A DNA stretch of 64,000 bases from Ghiorsea bivora. Its GTDB lineage: Bacteria; Pseudomonadota; Zetaproteobacteria; Mariprofundales; Mariprofundaceae. The stretch spans positions 1 through 64,000 of the forward strand of contig NZ_JQLW01000008.1 in assembly GCF_000744415.1 (NCBI RefSeq), read 5' to 3'. A model generated the notes under the pieces. It was not told the origin of the DNA. It did not search any database and was given only the letters and a program-made list of their open reading frames with translations. Positions 56,292-64,000 of the stretch are shown here, one piece after another (the first letter of the stretch is position 1; each line of letters begins with the position of its first letter). The translations under genes were made by a program, and so were the position numbers.

Positions 56292-57001
56292 TAGAAGGGC
56301 CACAATGCGTCAAGTGTTTGACCAAGCCAGCCTTCGTCGGACATGGCTGCAAGAGAACCGCCCCCCCCATAACTGATATGAGCTTGGGCGACTTGTGCAG
56401 AAAGAATAGTATTTTCAGCGGAAATATCAGAAGGACGAACAATACCTGTAAAAGTGAGTTCTTGAGGCTGTTGATTGATGGTTACTTCGCGGCGACCAAT
56501 GATTTTCATGTTGCCATTAGGGTAAACTTCTGTAACTACAGACGTAACACTGGCAATAAGAGAGTCTGAGTTGGTGGTTTCTCCAGCGCCTGTAAAACTT
56601 TTATCATTGCTGGTATCCATAGCCAATTTTGGGTCAAAGTTGGGGGCAATACTTTTTTCCAAACCAAATAAGGCGCTAAGGCTAGAAGTATGTTGTGAAG
56701 ACCTGCTCTTTTTTGTACCTAACGAGCGGGTGGCGCTGGCATTTTCTTGTACCAATACCATAACGAGATCACCAACTTGGTGGGCTTTTGGGTCGGTAAA
56801 CATGGTTGCACCTGTATTGTGCCATAATGAGCCTGTGCTGGTATGATTTAGTACGGCGGTTTGTAGCGCTTTATCAACAATAGGTTTGTTTAGGTCTTGG
56901 GTAACTTCTTTTTTTGTTGCACCACAAGCACTCAGCAGAATCATACTAATAATAAGAGCAGTTAAACGAGTGGCTAGGTGTGGTTTTGAAGTAAGGAACA
57001 T
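56291..57001 (-). CDS. flgH: Flagellar L-ring lipoprotein FlgH
   Basis: 236 residues. Lipoprotein signal with lipobox LLSAC (Cys26). Family motifs SLWHNTGATMFTDPKAHQVG, GRREVTINQQPQELTFTGIV and RPSDIS. It forms the outer-membrane ring. Junction with flgA overlaps by one base. Confidence 0.95.
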   Translation of the reverse strand: MFLTSKPHLATRLTALIISMILLSACGATKKEVTQDLNKPIVDKALQTAVLNHTSTGSLWHNTGATMFTDPKAHQVGDLVMVLVQENASATRSLGTKKSRSSQHTSSLSALFGLEKSIAPNFDPKLAMDTSNDKSFTGAGETTNSDSLIASVTSVVTEVYPNGNMKIIGRREVTINQQPQELTFTGIVRPSDISAENTILSAQVAQAHISYGGGGSLAAMSDEGWLGQTLDALWPF

Positions 57002-57702
57002 TATACACCTCCTATAGTTACGGAAACCGTATGTGCATTTTGTACAATACTCTGTAGTTTTTGTTTGCTGCGTGAGTTTTGAACCAACATGCGATCGCCA
57101 CGGCTACCTGATTTAAGTGCAATACCTTCGGCTCGGACTTGAATACCGCCTAAGGTAACCAATATCGTCACATGATCACCACGCTTAATAAGGGGAGGGC
57201 GTTTGACCATAGATGAAACGACCACATCATCCCTGCGCATGCGTGTTAAGCTTTTTAAACCTACTACATCTGACAAAGACGACCATGTTTGACCGCGCAG
57301 GCCAGCAATGTTTTTCCATTCTAATTGTAACATACTTCTATCTAGCATAGTTCGTGCCGAAATATCCTGGTTGAGTGTAACAACATTACGCATCCATTTG
57401 ACCTGCGCTGTAACATACCAACGTCTAAGGCTTTTTCCTGTGCCACGTTCTGCAATCAATGATACACGGGATGGCAACGAACGCAGGTTAGGTAGTGACC
57501 AACGTAGTTTTCCTGTGGTATTTGGCCAGCGTGGAATATTAATAAGCTCAGCGACAGCACCTTTTGCCGATGGTTTAGAGGCAAAAAATGCCGTTAAAGA
57601 TTTTTGCATTTCGGGGTCAATATTTTTTGCTGTGACAGGTGTTTCTGCCTGAGCCACATGGGCAGCCAATAACATAAACAAAAAGAAAAAGGATTTAAGC
57701 AT
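57001..57702 (-). CDS. flgA: P-ring assembly chaperone FlgA
   Basis: 233 residues. N-terminal signal peptide (FFLFMLLAAHVAQA), weakly conserved middle, and a C-terminal SAF-type domain with MVKRPPLIKRGDHVTILVTL and VRAEGIALKSGSRGD. It helps FlgI assemble in the periplasm. It lies between flgG and flgH. Confidence 0.92.
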   Translation of the reverse strand: MLKSFFFLFMLLAAHVAQAETPVTAKNIDPEMQKSLTAFFASKPSAKGAVAELINIPRWPNTTGKLRWSLPNLRSLPSRVSLIAERGTGKSLRRWYVTAQVKWMRNVVTLNQDISARTMLDRSMLQLEWKNIAGLRGQTWSSLSDVVGLKSLTRMRRDDVVVSSMVKRPPLIKRGDHVTILVTLGGIQVRAEGIALKSGSRGDRMLVQNSRSKQKLQSIVQNAHTVSVTIGGV

Positions 57703-57707
57703 GGTGT

Positions 57708-58496
57708 TTAACGTTTGAGACCGTTAGCTGTTTGTAGCATTTCATCTGCAGCTTGGACTGATTTTGAATTCATCTCATAAGCACGCTGCCCTGCGATAAG
57801 GTTTACCATTTCTTCAACCATATTTACATTGGACATTTCAAGCATACCTTGACCTAAACCACCAAACCCATTTTCACCTGGAATACCTGAAAGGGGTTGT
57901 CCTGATGCATTTGTGGCTTGGAAAATAGAATTACCAAGATGAGATAGCCCCGCAGGGTTACTAAAATCGACAGTTTGAATTTGACCGACCACAGTAGATA
58001 TAGTGCCTGGCTGCTCAATAGAGACGGTGCCATCAGGGCTAATTTGAATGCTTAAAGTGTCATTGGGTAAGGTGATTGTTGGTTGGATCGGATTACCACT
58101 TGCCGTAACCAACAAACCTTGTGCATCCCGACTTAAAGAACCTGAACGTGTATAACCAATCTCTCCATTGGGCAATTGGACTTCAAAGAACCCTCGGCCT
58201 TGAATAGCGAGGTCTAAAGGGTTGCTTGTTTGTTGAAAGCTTCCTTCTGAAAACATATATTCAATGCTTGCTGTTTGTACACCAAGACCAACTTGAATGC
58301 CTGAGGGTAGCTGTGTACCCGCAGAACTGGCTTCCGCCCCGGGCGCTTTGATTTGCTGGTACATTAAGTCTTGGAAGTTTGCCCTACCCCGTTTGAAACC
58401 TGCTGTATTAACATTAGCTAGATTATTGGCAATAACATCGACATTGGTGGTTTGTGCTGCCATGCCTGTTGCGGCTGTCCATAGTGAACGCATCAT
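57708..58496 (-). CDS. flgG: Flagellar distal rod protein FlgG
   Basis: 262 residues. N-terminal [20 protein letters not shown] and [20 protein letters not shown] terminus [20 protein letters not shown]. FlgG-specific features include [20 protein letters not shown]. Thirteen bases separate it from flgF. Confidence 0.95.
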   Translation of the reverse strand: MMRSLWTAATGMAAQTTNVDVIANNLANVNTAGFKRGRANFQDLMYQQIKAPGAEASSAGTQLPSGIQVGLGVQTASIEYMFSEGSFQQTSNPLDLAIQGRGFFEVQLPNGEIGYTRSGSLSRDAQGLLVTASGNPIQPTITLPNDTLSIQISPDGTVSIEQPGTISTVVGQIQTVDFSNPAGLSHLGNSIFQATNASGQPLSGIPGENGFGGLGQGMLEMSNVNMVEEMVNLIAGQRAYEMNSKSVQAADEMLQTANGLKR

Positions 58497-58509
58497 AATA
58501 GTTTACCTC

Positions 58510-59253
58510 TTAACCTGAAATTTTCCCGACATTCGAGCTAAGTTGCCCTGCCAGTTGATTGTATTGTTCCACAACTTTCATTGTTGATTCGTATGCTCTT
58601 AAGGTGGCAACCATTTCGGTCATGGCGAGCACGGAGTTGACGTTGGAGCCTTCGAGTGCGCCGTGTTGCACAACAACATCACCTACAGCAGGCTCGATAT
58701 TGCTTGCATCGGTGAGTAGCAATGTACCTTCTTTTTGTTGTAGTTTTTGGTCGTCAATCACTTTAACCAAAGCCAACTGAGCCACTTGTATGTCGTTGAC
58801 ATAAATCGCGCCGCCACTGGTGCCTGTGATTTCACCATTGGGTAAAGTGATAGGTGCACCTGAGTTATCAAGAACAGGTAAACCGCCTTGGGTGATAAGA
58901 TTGCTATCTGCATCAAGGCGAAAATTGCCTGCCCGAGTTAAAGCAACGCTGCCGTCTTGTTGTTTCACTTGGAAATAACCTTCGGCAAGGATGGCAAAGT
59001 CTAAGGCACTACTGGTTTGTTTGATGGTTCCAGCTTTGGTATCAATATATTGTGAGCCCATGCTCAAATAAGATGCGGGTGTTTTCTCTTTGTTGCCTGT
59101 CGCCATTAAATTATTGGATAAAACAGTTTTGAAAGATGATCGTGATGCTTTGTAACCTGTAGTGTTCACATTGGCGAGATTATGCGTGATATTGTCCAAG
59201 CGGTTTTCAGCCATAGTACTTGCGACACCTGAAATAAAGAAACCACGTTGCAT
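58510..59253 (-). CDS. flgF: Flagellar proximal rod protein FlgF
   Basis: 247 residues from ATG 59253 with GAGGAGAA five bases upstream; the frame extends six codons more. GFFISGVASTMAENRLDNIT and HNLANVNTTGYKASRSSFK mark the rod family. It is shorter than FlgE and adjacent to flgG. First gene of the flagellar cluster, behind a sigma-54 promoter. Confidence 0.92.
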   Translation of the reverse strand: MQRGFFISGVASTMAENRLDNITHNLANVNTTGYKASRSSFKTVLSNNLMATGNKEKTPASYLSMGSQYIDTKAGTIKQTSSALDFAILAEGYFQVKQQDGSVALTRAGNFRLDADSNLITQGGLPVLDNSGAPITLPNGEITGTSGGAIYVNDIQVAQLALVKVIDDQKLQQKEGTLLLTDASNIEPAVGDVVVQHGALEGSNVNSVLAMTEMVATLRAYESTMKVVEQYNQLAGQLSSNVGKISG

Positions 59254-59298
59254 ATTTTTCTCCTCGAACACGATTGAAACTGTGTATGTGGAAGAAAG

Positions 59299-59314
59299 AG
59301 CATGTTTAATGCCA
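59299..59314 (-). promoter_or_regulatory. Sigma-54 promoter upstream of flgF
   Basis: On the minus strand TGGCATTAAACATGCT has GG-N10-GC spacing and matches most of the sigma-54 consensus. It is 46 bases upstream of the flgF ATG, in the right direction. Sigma-54 control of rod and ring genes is known in several flagellated proteobacteria. Confidence 0.7.
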
Positions 59315-59448
59315 AGCTTTGTTTTTTCTTAAGCTACTGTTTTTAAAGGATTCATGGTTTTGTTACTGTCAGCCTTTCGGCATGAATGGCCGAAGTTAGG
59401 GAAAAAATTTCCGCTTATATATTGTTTGCTTCAAATGTGGTTGTACAT

Positions 59449-60270
59449 TCATGTAAGCTTGTCGGGTAATGTCATTTCTTCTGCTGCAACATACACAACG
59501 GCAGGATATACAGGACCAACATCAACGATGTTCCATACATCGTCACGCAGCCCCAACTCAATATCGATTACATCACCTTCACGCAATTGCTGCAAAATAG
59601 CATCAGGTAAAGTAATCGGGCCAATCAGTTTGTCAGGCTCACTATCAAAAGATAACCATAGTTGGTTGGCATTGATTTGTGCAATACGCGCATGTCCTTC
59701 TTTAAAAGATGAAAAACGTATACCGCGTAGCCGTGGTGATACACCCCCACCCAAGCGGATATGATACAAAAGTAAGTGGGCGGCAATAGCCGCGCGTTTT
59801 GCATCAGGCAGTGTGTCTTGTAAAATAAGTTTACTGGATTCAAAGGTTTTGCTGTCCATCCAATGGTGTTGGTGTGTGAATACTAACCAACTTAATAGCG
59901 TTTCAGTGCACTCTTGTACCATCAGCGAGTTGGTTGAAGGCTCGCGGAGCAAATGCCAAGCAATAAAATCACGCAGGTATTCGCCTGTGATACGTTCTAA
60001 AGGAAGCTCATCTAAGGAAAGTGTGATGTCTTCTTGATGTTCACCTTGCATAAGTTTGTTGATAAAATTATCTAAAGATTCTTCCCAGGCTTGCGCAGAA
60101 ATCTCTTCTTCCATGTCTTCTGGTTGAAATAAATCAGAATAATAAACCAAATATTCACTGAAAAGCTGAAAGGTTTGTTCAGCTTTTCGTATGTTTTCAG
60201 GTTCGGCGTGATCTTGATTTTGTAAATCAAGGAGGAAGCGGTCAAATGTTTCCTGCAATGTTATGCTCAT
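59449..60270 (-). CDS. Hypothetical protein, 273 residues
   Basis: No signal peptide or membrane segment. The acidic helical N half (QETFDRFLLDLQNQDHAEPE; PEDMEEEISAQAWEE) precedes a C-terminal beta-rich part: LRGIRFSSFKEGHARIAQIN, LIGPITLPDAILQQLREGDV and WNIVDVGPVYPAVVYVAAEE. No family was recognised. It lies upstream of flgF on the same strand (195-base gap with its own sigma-54 promoter for flgF) and is divergent from efp. Good ATG and coding character make it real. Confidence 0.8.
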   Translation of the reverse strand: MSITLQETFDRFLLDLQNQDHAEPENIRKAEQTFQLFSEYLVYYSDLFQPEDMEEEISAQAWEESLDNFINKLMQGEHQEDITLSLDELPLERITGEYLRDFIAWHLLREPSTNSLMVQECTETLLSWLVFTHQHHWMDSKTFESSKLILQDTLPDAKRAAIAAHLLLYHIRLGGGVSPRLRGIRFSSFKEGHARIAQINANQLWLSFDSEPDKLIGPITLPDAILQQLREGDVIDIELGLRDDVWNIVDVGPVYPAVVYVAAEEMTLPDKLT

Positions 60271-60394
60271 GAATCATCCTCACGGTTGTTGTCTAGCAAG
60301 GGAATAGCTAGGCTTCATTTTTTATTAATTATGGCAAACATACCATGGGCACCGTTTTTGAGAAGGTTGTGATGGTTGAAAGAGGAGAAACACC

Positions 60395-60955
60395 ATGCTT
60401 ATTAATGTAACTTCGGTTCGCACAGGTCATATTTTGGACTGGGATGGTGGCCTGTGGAAGGTTGTGAAAACTCATCATGTAACACCAGGCAAAGGCGTGG
60501 CTTGTATGCAGTTGGAAATGCGTAACCTTGAGAAAGGAAACAAGACCAACAAACGATTTAACTCAACAGAAAAGGTTGAACGTGTGGTATTAAACCAGCG
60601 TAAAATGCAGTTTCTTTATGAAGATGGTGGTCAGTATAACTTTATGGATATGGAAACGTATGATCAAATCGCCTTGGGCGAAGATATGGTGGAAGCTGCC
60701 AAACCTTATATGTTGCCAGAGATGGAAGTGGAAGTGGAGTTTCATGATGAGCGACCTTTAAATGTAAAACTTCCACAGTCCGTTAACCTTGTGGTGACAG
60801 AATGTGATGCATCCATCAAAGGGCAAACAGCAACCAGCTCGTATAAACCAGGGGTATTAGAAACAGGTGCATCCATCATGGTTCCACCTTATTTGGAAGC
60901 GGGCACTAAGGTTCGGGTGAATACAGAAACAGGTGAATACATGGAACGTGCTTAG
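60395..60955 (+). CDS. efp: Elongation factor P
   Basis: Relieves ribosome stalling at polyproline. 186 residues with three beta-barrel domains. The modified loop is HHVTPGKG, with lysine at the tip, consistent with beta-lysylation by EpmA/EpmB rather than arginine rhamnosylation. Further motifs are NKTNKRFNSTEKVERV and SYKPGVLETGASIMVPPYLE. GAGGAG lies about 8 bases upstream. Confidence 0.96.
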   Translation: MLINVTSVRTGHILDWDGGLWKVVKTHHVTPGKGVACMQLEMRNLEKGNKTNKRFNSTEKVERVVLNQRKMQFLYEDGGQYNFMDMETYDQIALGEDMVEAAKPYMLPEMEVEVEFHDERPLNVKLPQSVNLVVTECDASIKGQTATSSYKPGVLETGASIMVPPYLEAGTKVRVNTETGEYMERA

Positions 60956-60956
60956 C

Positions 60957-60998
60957 TGTGATTGCTATCACATGAGCAGCATAATGTGCGGCTATGAT
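60957..60998 (+). promoter_or_regulatory. Putative CRP-type site and -10 element for the cytochrome pair
   Basis: TGTGATTGCTATCACA (60957-60972) is a perfect TGTGA-N6-TCACA palindrome just after the efp stop. TATGAT (60993-60998) is centred 31 bases after its centre, placing the site near -41 of a start at about 61005. This is class II CRP geometry. The dihaem cytochrome gene starts at 61040. Confidence 0.65.
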
Positions 60999-61039
60999 GC
61001 CCTCTCTTTTGGTAAGTAAATATAGTTTCGGGGTATGAT

Positions 61040-61594
61040 TTGAAAAAACATTATTTAAATTGCTTGTTGATAGGTTTTGTATCTTTAAGTTTGTCATCTG
61101 TAGCTATTGCAGATGATGATGGCGATGAACATGAAGGTTTTTTTAGTCGTTTTAGCCAAAGTAATGTGAAGGTTCCACAAAGTAAGCTTTACCAATCTGA
61201 CTGTGCATCTTGTCATATGGCTTATCAGCCCAATTTGTTACCCAGTGCTTCATGGGAAAAAGTGATGGCTCCCAAAGCCTTGGAAGATCATTTTGGTGAT
61301 AATGCAGAAATAAATGAGCAGGATAGGTTGTCTATCTTGGCATATTTAAAAACGTATGCTGCTGATAATAAAGGTAAACGTTTGTTGCGTTTCAACAGGG
61401 GCGAAGCGCCATTGCGGGTTACTGAGTTGCGTTATTTTAAACGTGAGCACAATGAAATTCCAAAACGTATGGTGCAAGACAATCCGAAAGTACGTTCTTT
61501 GAGTAATTGTTTGGCATGTCATACAGGTGCAGAACGAGGCAATTATGGTGAGCGTGGGATTCGTATTTCAGGTTATGGTTACTGGGAAGATTAA
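61040..61594 (+). CDS. Periplasmic dihaem cytochrome c (DHC family)
   Basis: 184 residues from a TTG start with GGGGT about 7 bases upstream. Signal peptide ends VAIA. Haem c sites CASCH (55-59) and CLACH (157-161). The layout (DCASCHMAYQPNLLPSASWE; late NCLACHTGAERGNYGERGIR) matches small dihaem cytochromes often paired with cytochrome b561. Probably an electron carrier receiving from the following membrane protein. No downstream partner is known. Confidence 0.9.
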   Translation: MKKHYLNCLLIGFVSLSLSSVAIADDDGDEHEGFFSRFSQSNVKVPQSKLYQSDCASCHMAYQPNLLPSASWEKVMAPKALEDHFGDNAEINEQDRLSILAYLKTYAADNKGKRLLRFNRGEAPLRVTELRYFKREHNEIPKRMVQDNPKVRSLSNCLACHTGAERGNYGERGIRISGYGYWED

Positions 61595-61625
61595 ATTAAT
61601 AAACATTGGTAAAAAGGTGTAAGTG

Positions 61626-62192
61626 ATGAAAGAATTAGTTTGGGACTTGTTTGTTCGTGTTTTTCATTGGAGTTTGGTTGTAAGTTTTACGGCGGCCTAT
61701 CTTACAGCAGAATATGGTTATGATGAAGTGCACGAGTACCTAGGATATATTATAACGGCATTGTTAATTTCACGTATAGTGTGGGGGTTTATTGGTAGTA
61801 AATACGCGCGATTTTCTAGTTTTATTTATCCTATCAGTGAAAAACTTAAACATTTCAAAGCGATATTGAAGAATGATCACCAAGAATACCATATGGGGCA
61901 CACTCCGCTGGGTGGTGCTATGGTTTTTGCCATATTGTTTGGCTTGTTAGGCTTGGTTTCTTCAGGGCTTATATTGTTAGGGTGGAGTGAGTATACGGGG
62001 CCAGTTTGGGCACTAGATATTCCAGTTTCAGAGCGTTTGGGAGAGGCTGCTAAATGGGTTCATTATCATTTGCCTGAATTGATGTTGTTTTTAATTGGCG
62101 CGCACATCATAGGTGTGTTTGTAGCAATTAAACAACATGGCGAGGCTCTAGTGCAATCTATGTTTCATGGTTACAAAAGTAAAAAGAGTTAA
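61626..62192 (+). CDS. Cytochrome b561 family membrane protein
   Basis: 188 residues from ATG 61626 (GTG 61623 also possible). Four membrane helices; haem-ligand histidines plausible in RVFHWSLV, EVHEYLGYI, VHYHLPELM and IGAHIIGVF. Start VWDLFVRVFHWSLV is typical of bacterial b561/Ni-hydrogenase-type cytochromes. With the preceding dihaem cytochrome it likely forms a quinone- or periplasm-linked electron-transfer pair. Ends one base before the marR stop, convergent. Confidence 0.88.
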   Translation: MKELVWDLFVRVFHWSLVVSFTAAYLTAEYGYDEVHEYLGYIITALLISRIVWGFIGSKYARFSSFIYPISEKLKHFKAILKNDHQEYHMGHTPLGGAMVFAILFGLLGLVSSGLILLGWSEYTGPVWALDIPVSERLGEAAKWVHYHLPELMLFLIGAHIIGVFVAIKQHGEALVQSMFHGYKSKKS

Positions 62193-62660
62193 TTACTTAT
62201 CACAGTAAGGCGCGTTGATGTTGTTTGTAATTTGATTCAAGGTGTTAATCATCTGTGTAAATTCAGTATCAGATATGCCTTGTAAAGTCATGTCGCTAAG
62301 GGCGTGAAGCTTGGGTATGAATTGCTCAAATATGTTTTGACCTTTTGGCGTGATGTGCGCACGAATGATGCGGCGGTCTTCATGATCTTGAATGCGTTCT
62401 ACGAGGTTGAATTGAACCAAACTGTTGAGTAAACGTGTAACTGAAGCTTTATCTTTCTCCAATATATGTGCCAACTTTGTTTGTGTAAGTCCTTCAAAAT
62501 GTTGGATGATCATTAAAGCCTGTGCGGCTTCTGGTGTAATATCATAACCCAAATCTTTATATGCTTGACTGGTCTGCTGGCGCATAAAACACATCAACTG
62601 TCCAATTAAGGGCATAATGGCAGCTAGTTTTATGTCTGTGCTTGGTTGGAAATCTTTCAT
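62193..62660 (-). CDS. MarR-family transcriptional regulator
   Basis: 155 residues from ATG 62660; the frame extends 12 codons further with no ribosome site. Winged-helix core GLTQTKLAHILEKDKASVTR with wing RIQDHEDRRIIRAHITPKG. Divergent from the TolC-family gene, with a perfect palindrome between them, it probably represses both. Confidence 0.9.
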   Translation of the reverse strand: MKDFQPSTDIKLAAIMPLIGQLMCFMRQQTSQAYKDLGYDITPEAAQALMIIQHFEGLTQTKLAHILEKDKASVTRLLNSLVQFNLVERIQDHEDRRIIRAHITPKGQNIFEQFIPKLHALSDMTLQGISDTEFTQMINTLNQITNNINAPYCDK

Positions 62661-62683
62661 AGTGGCAAACGATAGGGTTATTG

Positions 62684-62712
62684 TTGATAAAATCAATAGT
62701 TGACCATGTCAA
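62684..62712 (-). promoter_or_regulatory. Putative sigma-70 promoter for marR
   Basis: On the minus strand TTGACA, 17 bases, TATCAA. The -35 lies inside the palindrome at 62694-62718, so binding there would block it. Leader to ATG is about 17 bases. Confidence 0.55.
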
Positions 62713-62718
62713 CTATTG
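62694..62718. promoter_or_regulatory. Probable MarR operator
   Basis: Perfect 10-base inverted repeat CAATAGTTGA / TCAACTATTG around five bases. It overlaps the -35 elements of both divergent promoters. Size and symmetry fit a MarR-dimer site, and autoregulation is inferred. Confidence 0.75.
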
Positions 62719-62727
62719 TTCTAATGT
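62700..62727 (+). promoter_or_regulatory. Putative sigma-70 promoter for the TolC-family gene
   Basis: TTGACC, 16 bases, TAATGT on the plus strand, with the -35 inside the MarR palindrome. About 55 bases upstream of the GTG start. Confidence 0.5.
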
Positions 62728-62788
62728 TCGTCACATGTTTTTGTTTTCATGGAAATCTACTATAGTGAACAAGCAAAGAGGTGTCAGT

Positions 62789-64000
62789 GTGAACAAAGTA
62801 GGAAAAATATGGATGACGACTTGTTTGTGTTTTGTGTTGCAAACACCAGTTCAGGCAAAAGTATTATCCTTATCGGATGTATTAAGCAATGTATTTGCAA
62901 AAAGCCCAGACTTGCAAGCTTCAAATGTGCAGGTGCATATTCAACGTGCCAATAGCTTACAGCTTGATGGAGCACTCGATATGCAATATGGTGGAAGCAT
63001 TGGTTTGAGTAATGAAAGCGCACCAACAACCAATCCTTTTGCGCCTACAGAAACCAATGCGGCATTTGTTTCAGGTCAGGTGGTTCAGCCCTTTGAGGAT
63101 GGTAGTACATTAACAGGGACATTATTATATAATAGTGCCGAATTGATTTATCCAGCTTCAGTTATTCCTGAGTTTCAAAGTAAACCCAACCCGCAATATG
63201 AACACCAAATTGATTTGATTTACCGTTACCCGCTGGTTGCAGGCTCTGGGAATCCTAATTATACGTATCAAAAAGAAGCGAGCTTGGCAGAAGAGAAAGC
63301 AGCAAAACTTCGTATAGCTTTGCTTAAGGAGCAAATTGCAGGACAGGCGATTGGTATGTATGCCCAGTTTGTGTTGAGCGATTTATCTTTAAAACTTGCA
63401 AAAGATGCGGTGTTCCGTGCTGCTCAGCTTTTAGAGAATCAAAAGAAGCGGGAAAGTTTTGGTTTGGTGGAAAAGGCAGACCGCTACCAAACCGAGGCAT
63501 TGCTAGCTGCAAGAAAGCTGCAATTGGCACAAGCCAAAGCGGAGAAACGCGCTGCACAAACCGCACTCAATCGTTTGATGTATCAAGATGCTGGTACGCC
63601 GCTTGTTGTGAAATTTTCCTCACCCAAGGTTCAATTGCAATCCGTATCACAAATGTTGGCTAAAGCAGAGTCTAAACGCCCTGTTTTCCAAGTATTAGCG
63701 GCACAATATAAGGCTGCAGAAGCGCAGTTAAGTCTAGCACAAACATCGGATGATTATCAGTTGGACTTGATTGGGCAGGTGGGTACACGGGCTTTGAGTG
63801 GTAATGCTGGCACAGCTTTTACTAAAGGTTTTAACCCTGTACATGATAGATATATTGGCATCAGTGTTGAATTTAGTGATGTGTTGGACAACAAAAGTAG
63901 TCATGCGGCGGTGCAAAAGAGCGTGTTAGCGCTGGAGAGTATTAATATTGAACGTCGCAAAGCTGTGATGGATTTGCAGACAGAAATTGCCACGCTTTTG
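62789..64000 (+). CDS. TolC-family outer-membrane efflux protein (3' end outside window)
   Basis: Open from GTG 62789 to the window end, 404 codons. AGAGGTG lies about 5 bases upstream; a GTG eight codons earlier is less likely. Signal peptide ends VQA, then LSLSDVLSNVFAKSPDLQAS, the usual start of TolC/OEP proteins. The long helical stretches (for example EKAAKLRIALLKEQ and ARKLQLAQAKAEKRAAQTAL) fit the TolC coiled coils. The partner RND or ABC pump genes, if any, are beyond the window. Control by the adjacent MarR protein is likely. Confidence 0.85.
   Translation, partial: MNKVGKIWMTTCLCFVLQTPVQAKVLSLSDVLSNVFAKSPDLQASNVQVHIQRANSLQLDGALDMQYGGSIGLSNESAPTTNPFAPTETNAAFVSGQVVQPFEDGSTLTGTLLYNSAELIYPASVIPEFQSKPNPQYEHQIDLIYRYPLVAGSGNPNYTYQKEASLAEEKAAKLRIALLKEQIAGQAIGMYAQFVLSDLSLKLAKDAVFRAAQLLENQKKRESFGLVEKADRYQTEALLAARKLQLAQAKAEKRAAQTALNRLMYQDAGTPLVVKFSSPKVQLQSVSQMLAKAESKRPVFQVLAAQYKAAEAQLSLAQTSDDYQLDLIGQVGTRALSGNAGTAFTKGFNPVHDRYIGISVEFSDVLDNKSSHAAVQKSVLALESINIERRKAVMDLQTEIATLL

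Noticed and set aside
59354-59764. Plus-strand open frame of 136 codons opposite the hypothetical protein
   Set aside because: It lies mostly antisense to the 59449-60270 gene, has serine-rich shadow composition and no ribosome site.

Overview
This window is chromosomal DNA from a Gram-negative, flagellated bacterium of moderate to low G+C. It carries outer-membrane assembly genes (lptD, surA), L- and P-ring flagellar genes (flgH, flgI) and c-type and b-type cytochromes, which together indicate a proteobacterium. The S10/spc/alpha operon is in an order (secY-adk-infA-rpmJ-rpsM) not typical of enteric bacteria, and several ribosomal proteins are of the zinc-binding (C+) type. A zetaproteobacterium (Mariprofundus/Ghiorsea-like) would fit, but that is inference from memory of gene content and has not been tested by search.

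Layout. (1) 1-14543: end of tuf, then one continuous ribosomal operon from rpsJ to rplQ containing secY, adk, infA, rpmJ and rpoA, closed by a strong terminator. (2) 14580-16070: an outer-membrane beta-barrel-like protein. (3) 16218-23132: a complete F1Fo ATP synthase operon (atpI-B-E-F-H-A-G-D-C) with terminator. (4) 23200-29908: trpF-trpB-trpA, a metallo-beta-lactamase-fold phosphodiesterase, accD, folC, a SpoIIAA-like protein and ubiG. (5) 29919-36744: lptD-surA, a broken NTF2-like gene, pdxA, algH/yqgE, a flavodoxin-fold protein and a choline-kinase-fold homoserine kinase. (6) 36856-45995: a CHASE2-type Ser/Thr kinase, then on the minus strand mnmA, sspA, thiE-thiD, a small unknown gene with a structured leader, and queG-gph; folE and a cold-shock gene lie on the plus strand. 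(7) 46092-46781: a decayed IS1595-family element. (8) 46789-50003: a minus-strand three-gene operon (ExeA-like ATPase, degenerate HD-GYP protein, tandem cyclic-nucleotide-binding protein) with a near-ideal sigma-54 promoter. (9) 50100-59314: a phosphatase, then the minus-strand flagellar cluster flgF-G-A-H-I-J-M-N-K-L-csrA-fliW, headed by another sigma-54 promoter. (10) 59449-64000: an unknown 273-residue protein, efp, a dihaem cytochrome c plus cytochrome b561, and a marR gene divergent from a TolC-family gene that runs off the end.

The parts that most deserve a second look are regulatory. Two perfect CRP-type palindromes (TGTGA-N6-TCACA) occur in 64 kb. Both have a -10-like hexamer at the same 31-nt centre-to-centre distance, the geometry of class II CRP promoters. 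One sits inside trpA upstream of the cyclic-nucleotide phosphodiesterase-like gene, the other upstream of the cytochrome c/b561 pair. With the tandem cNMP-binding protein in the sigma-54 operon beside the flagellar genes, this suggests cyclic-nucleotide control of respiration and possibly motility. The ATPase / inactive HD-GYP / dual-CNB operon is the best candidate for an undescribed system. No tRNA, rRNA or CRISPR array was recognised.
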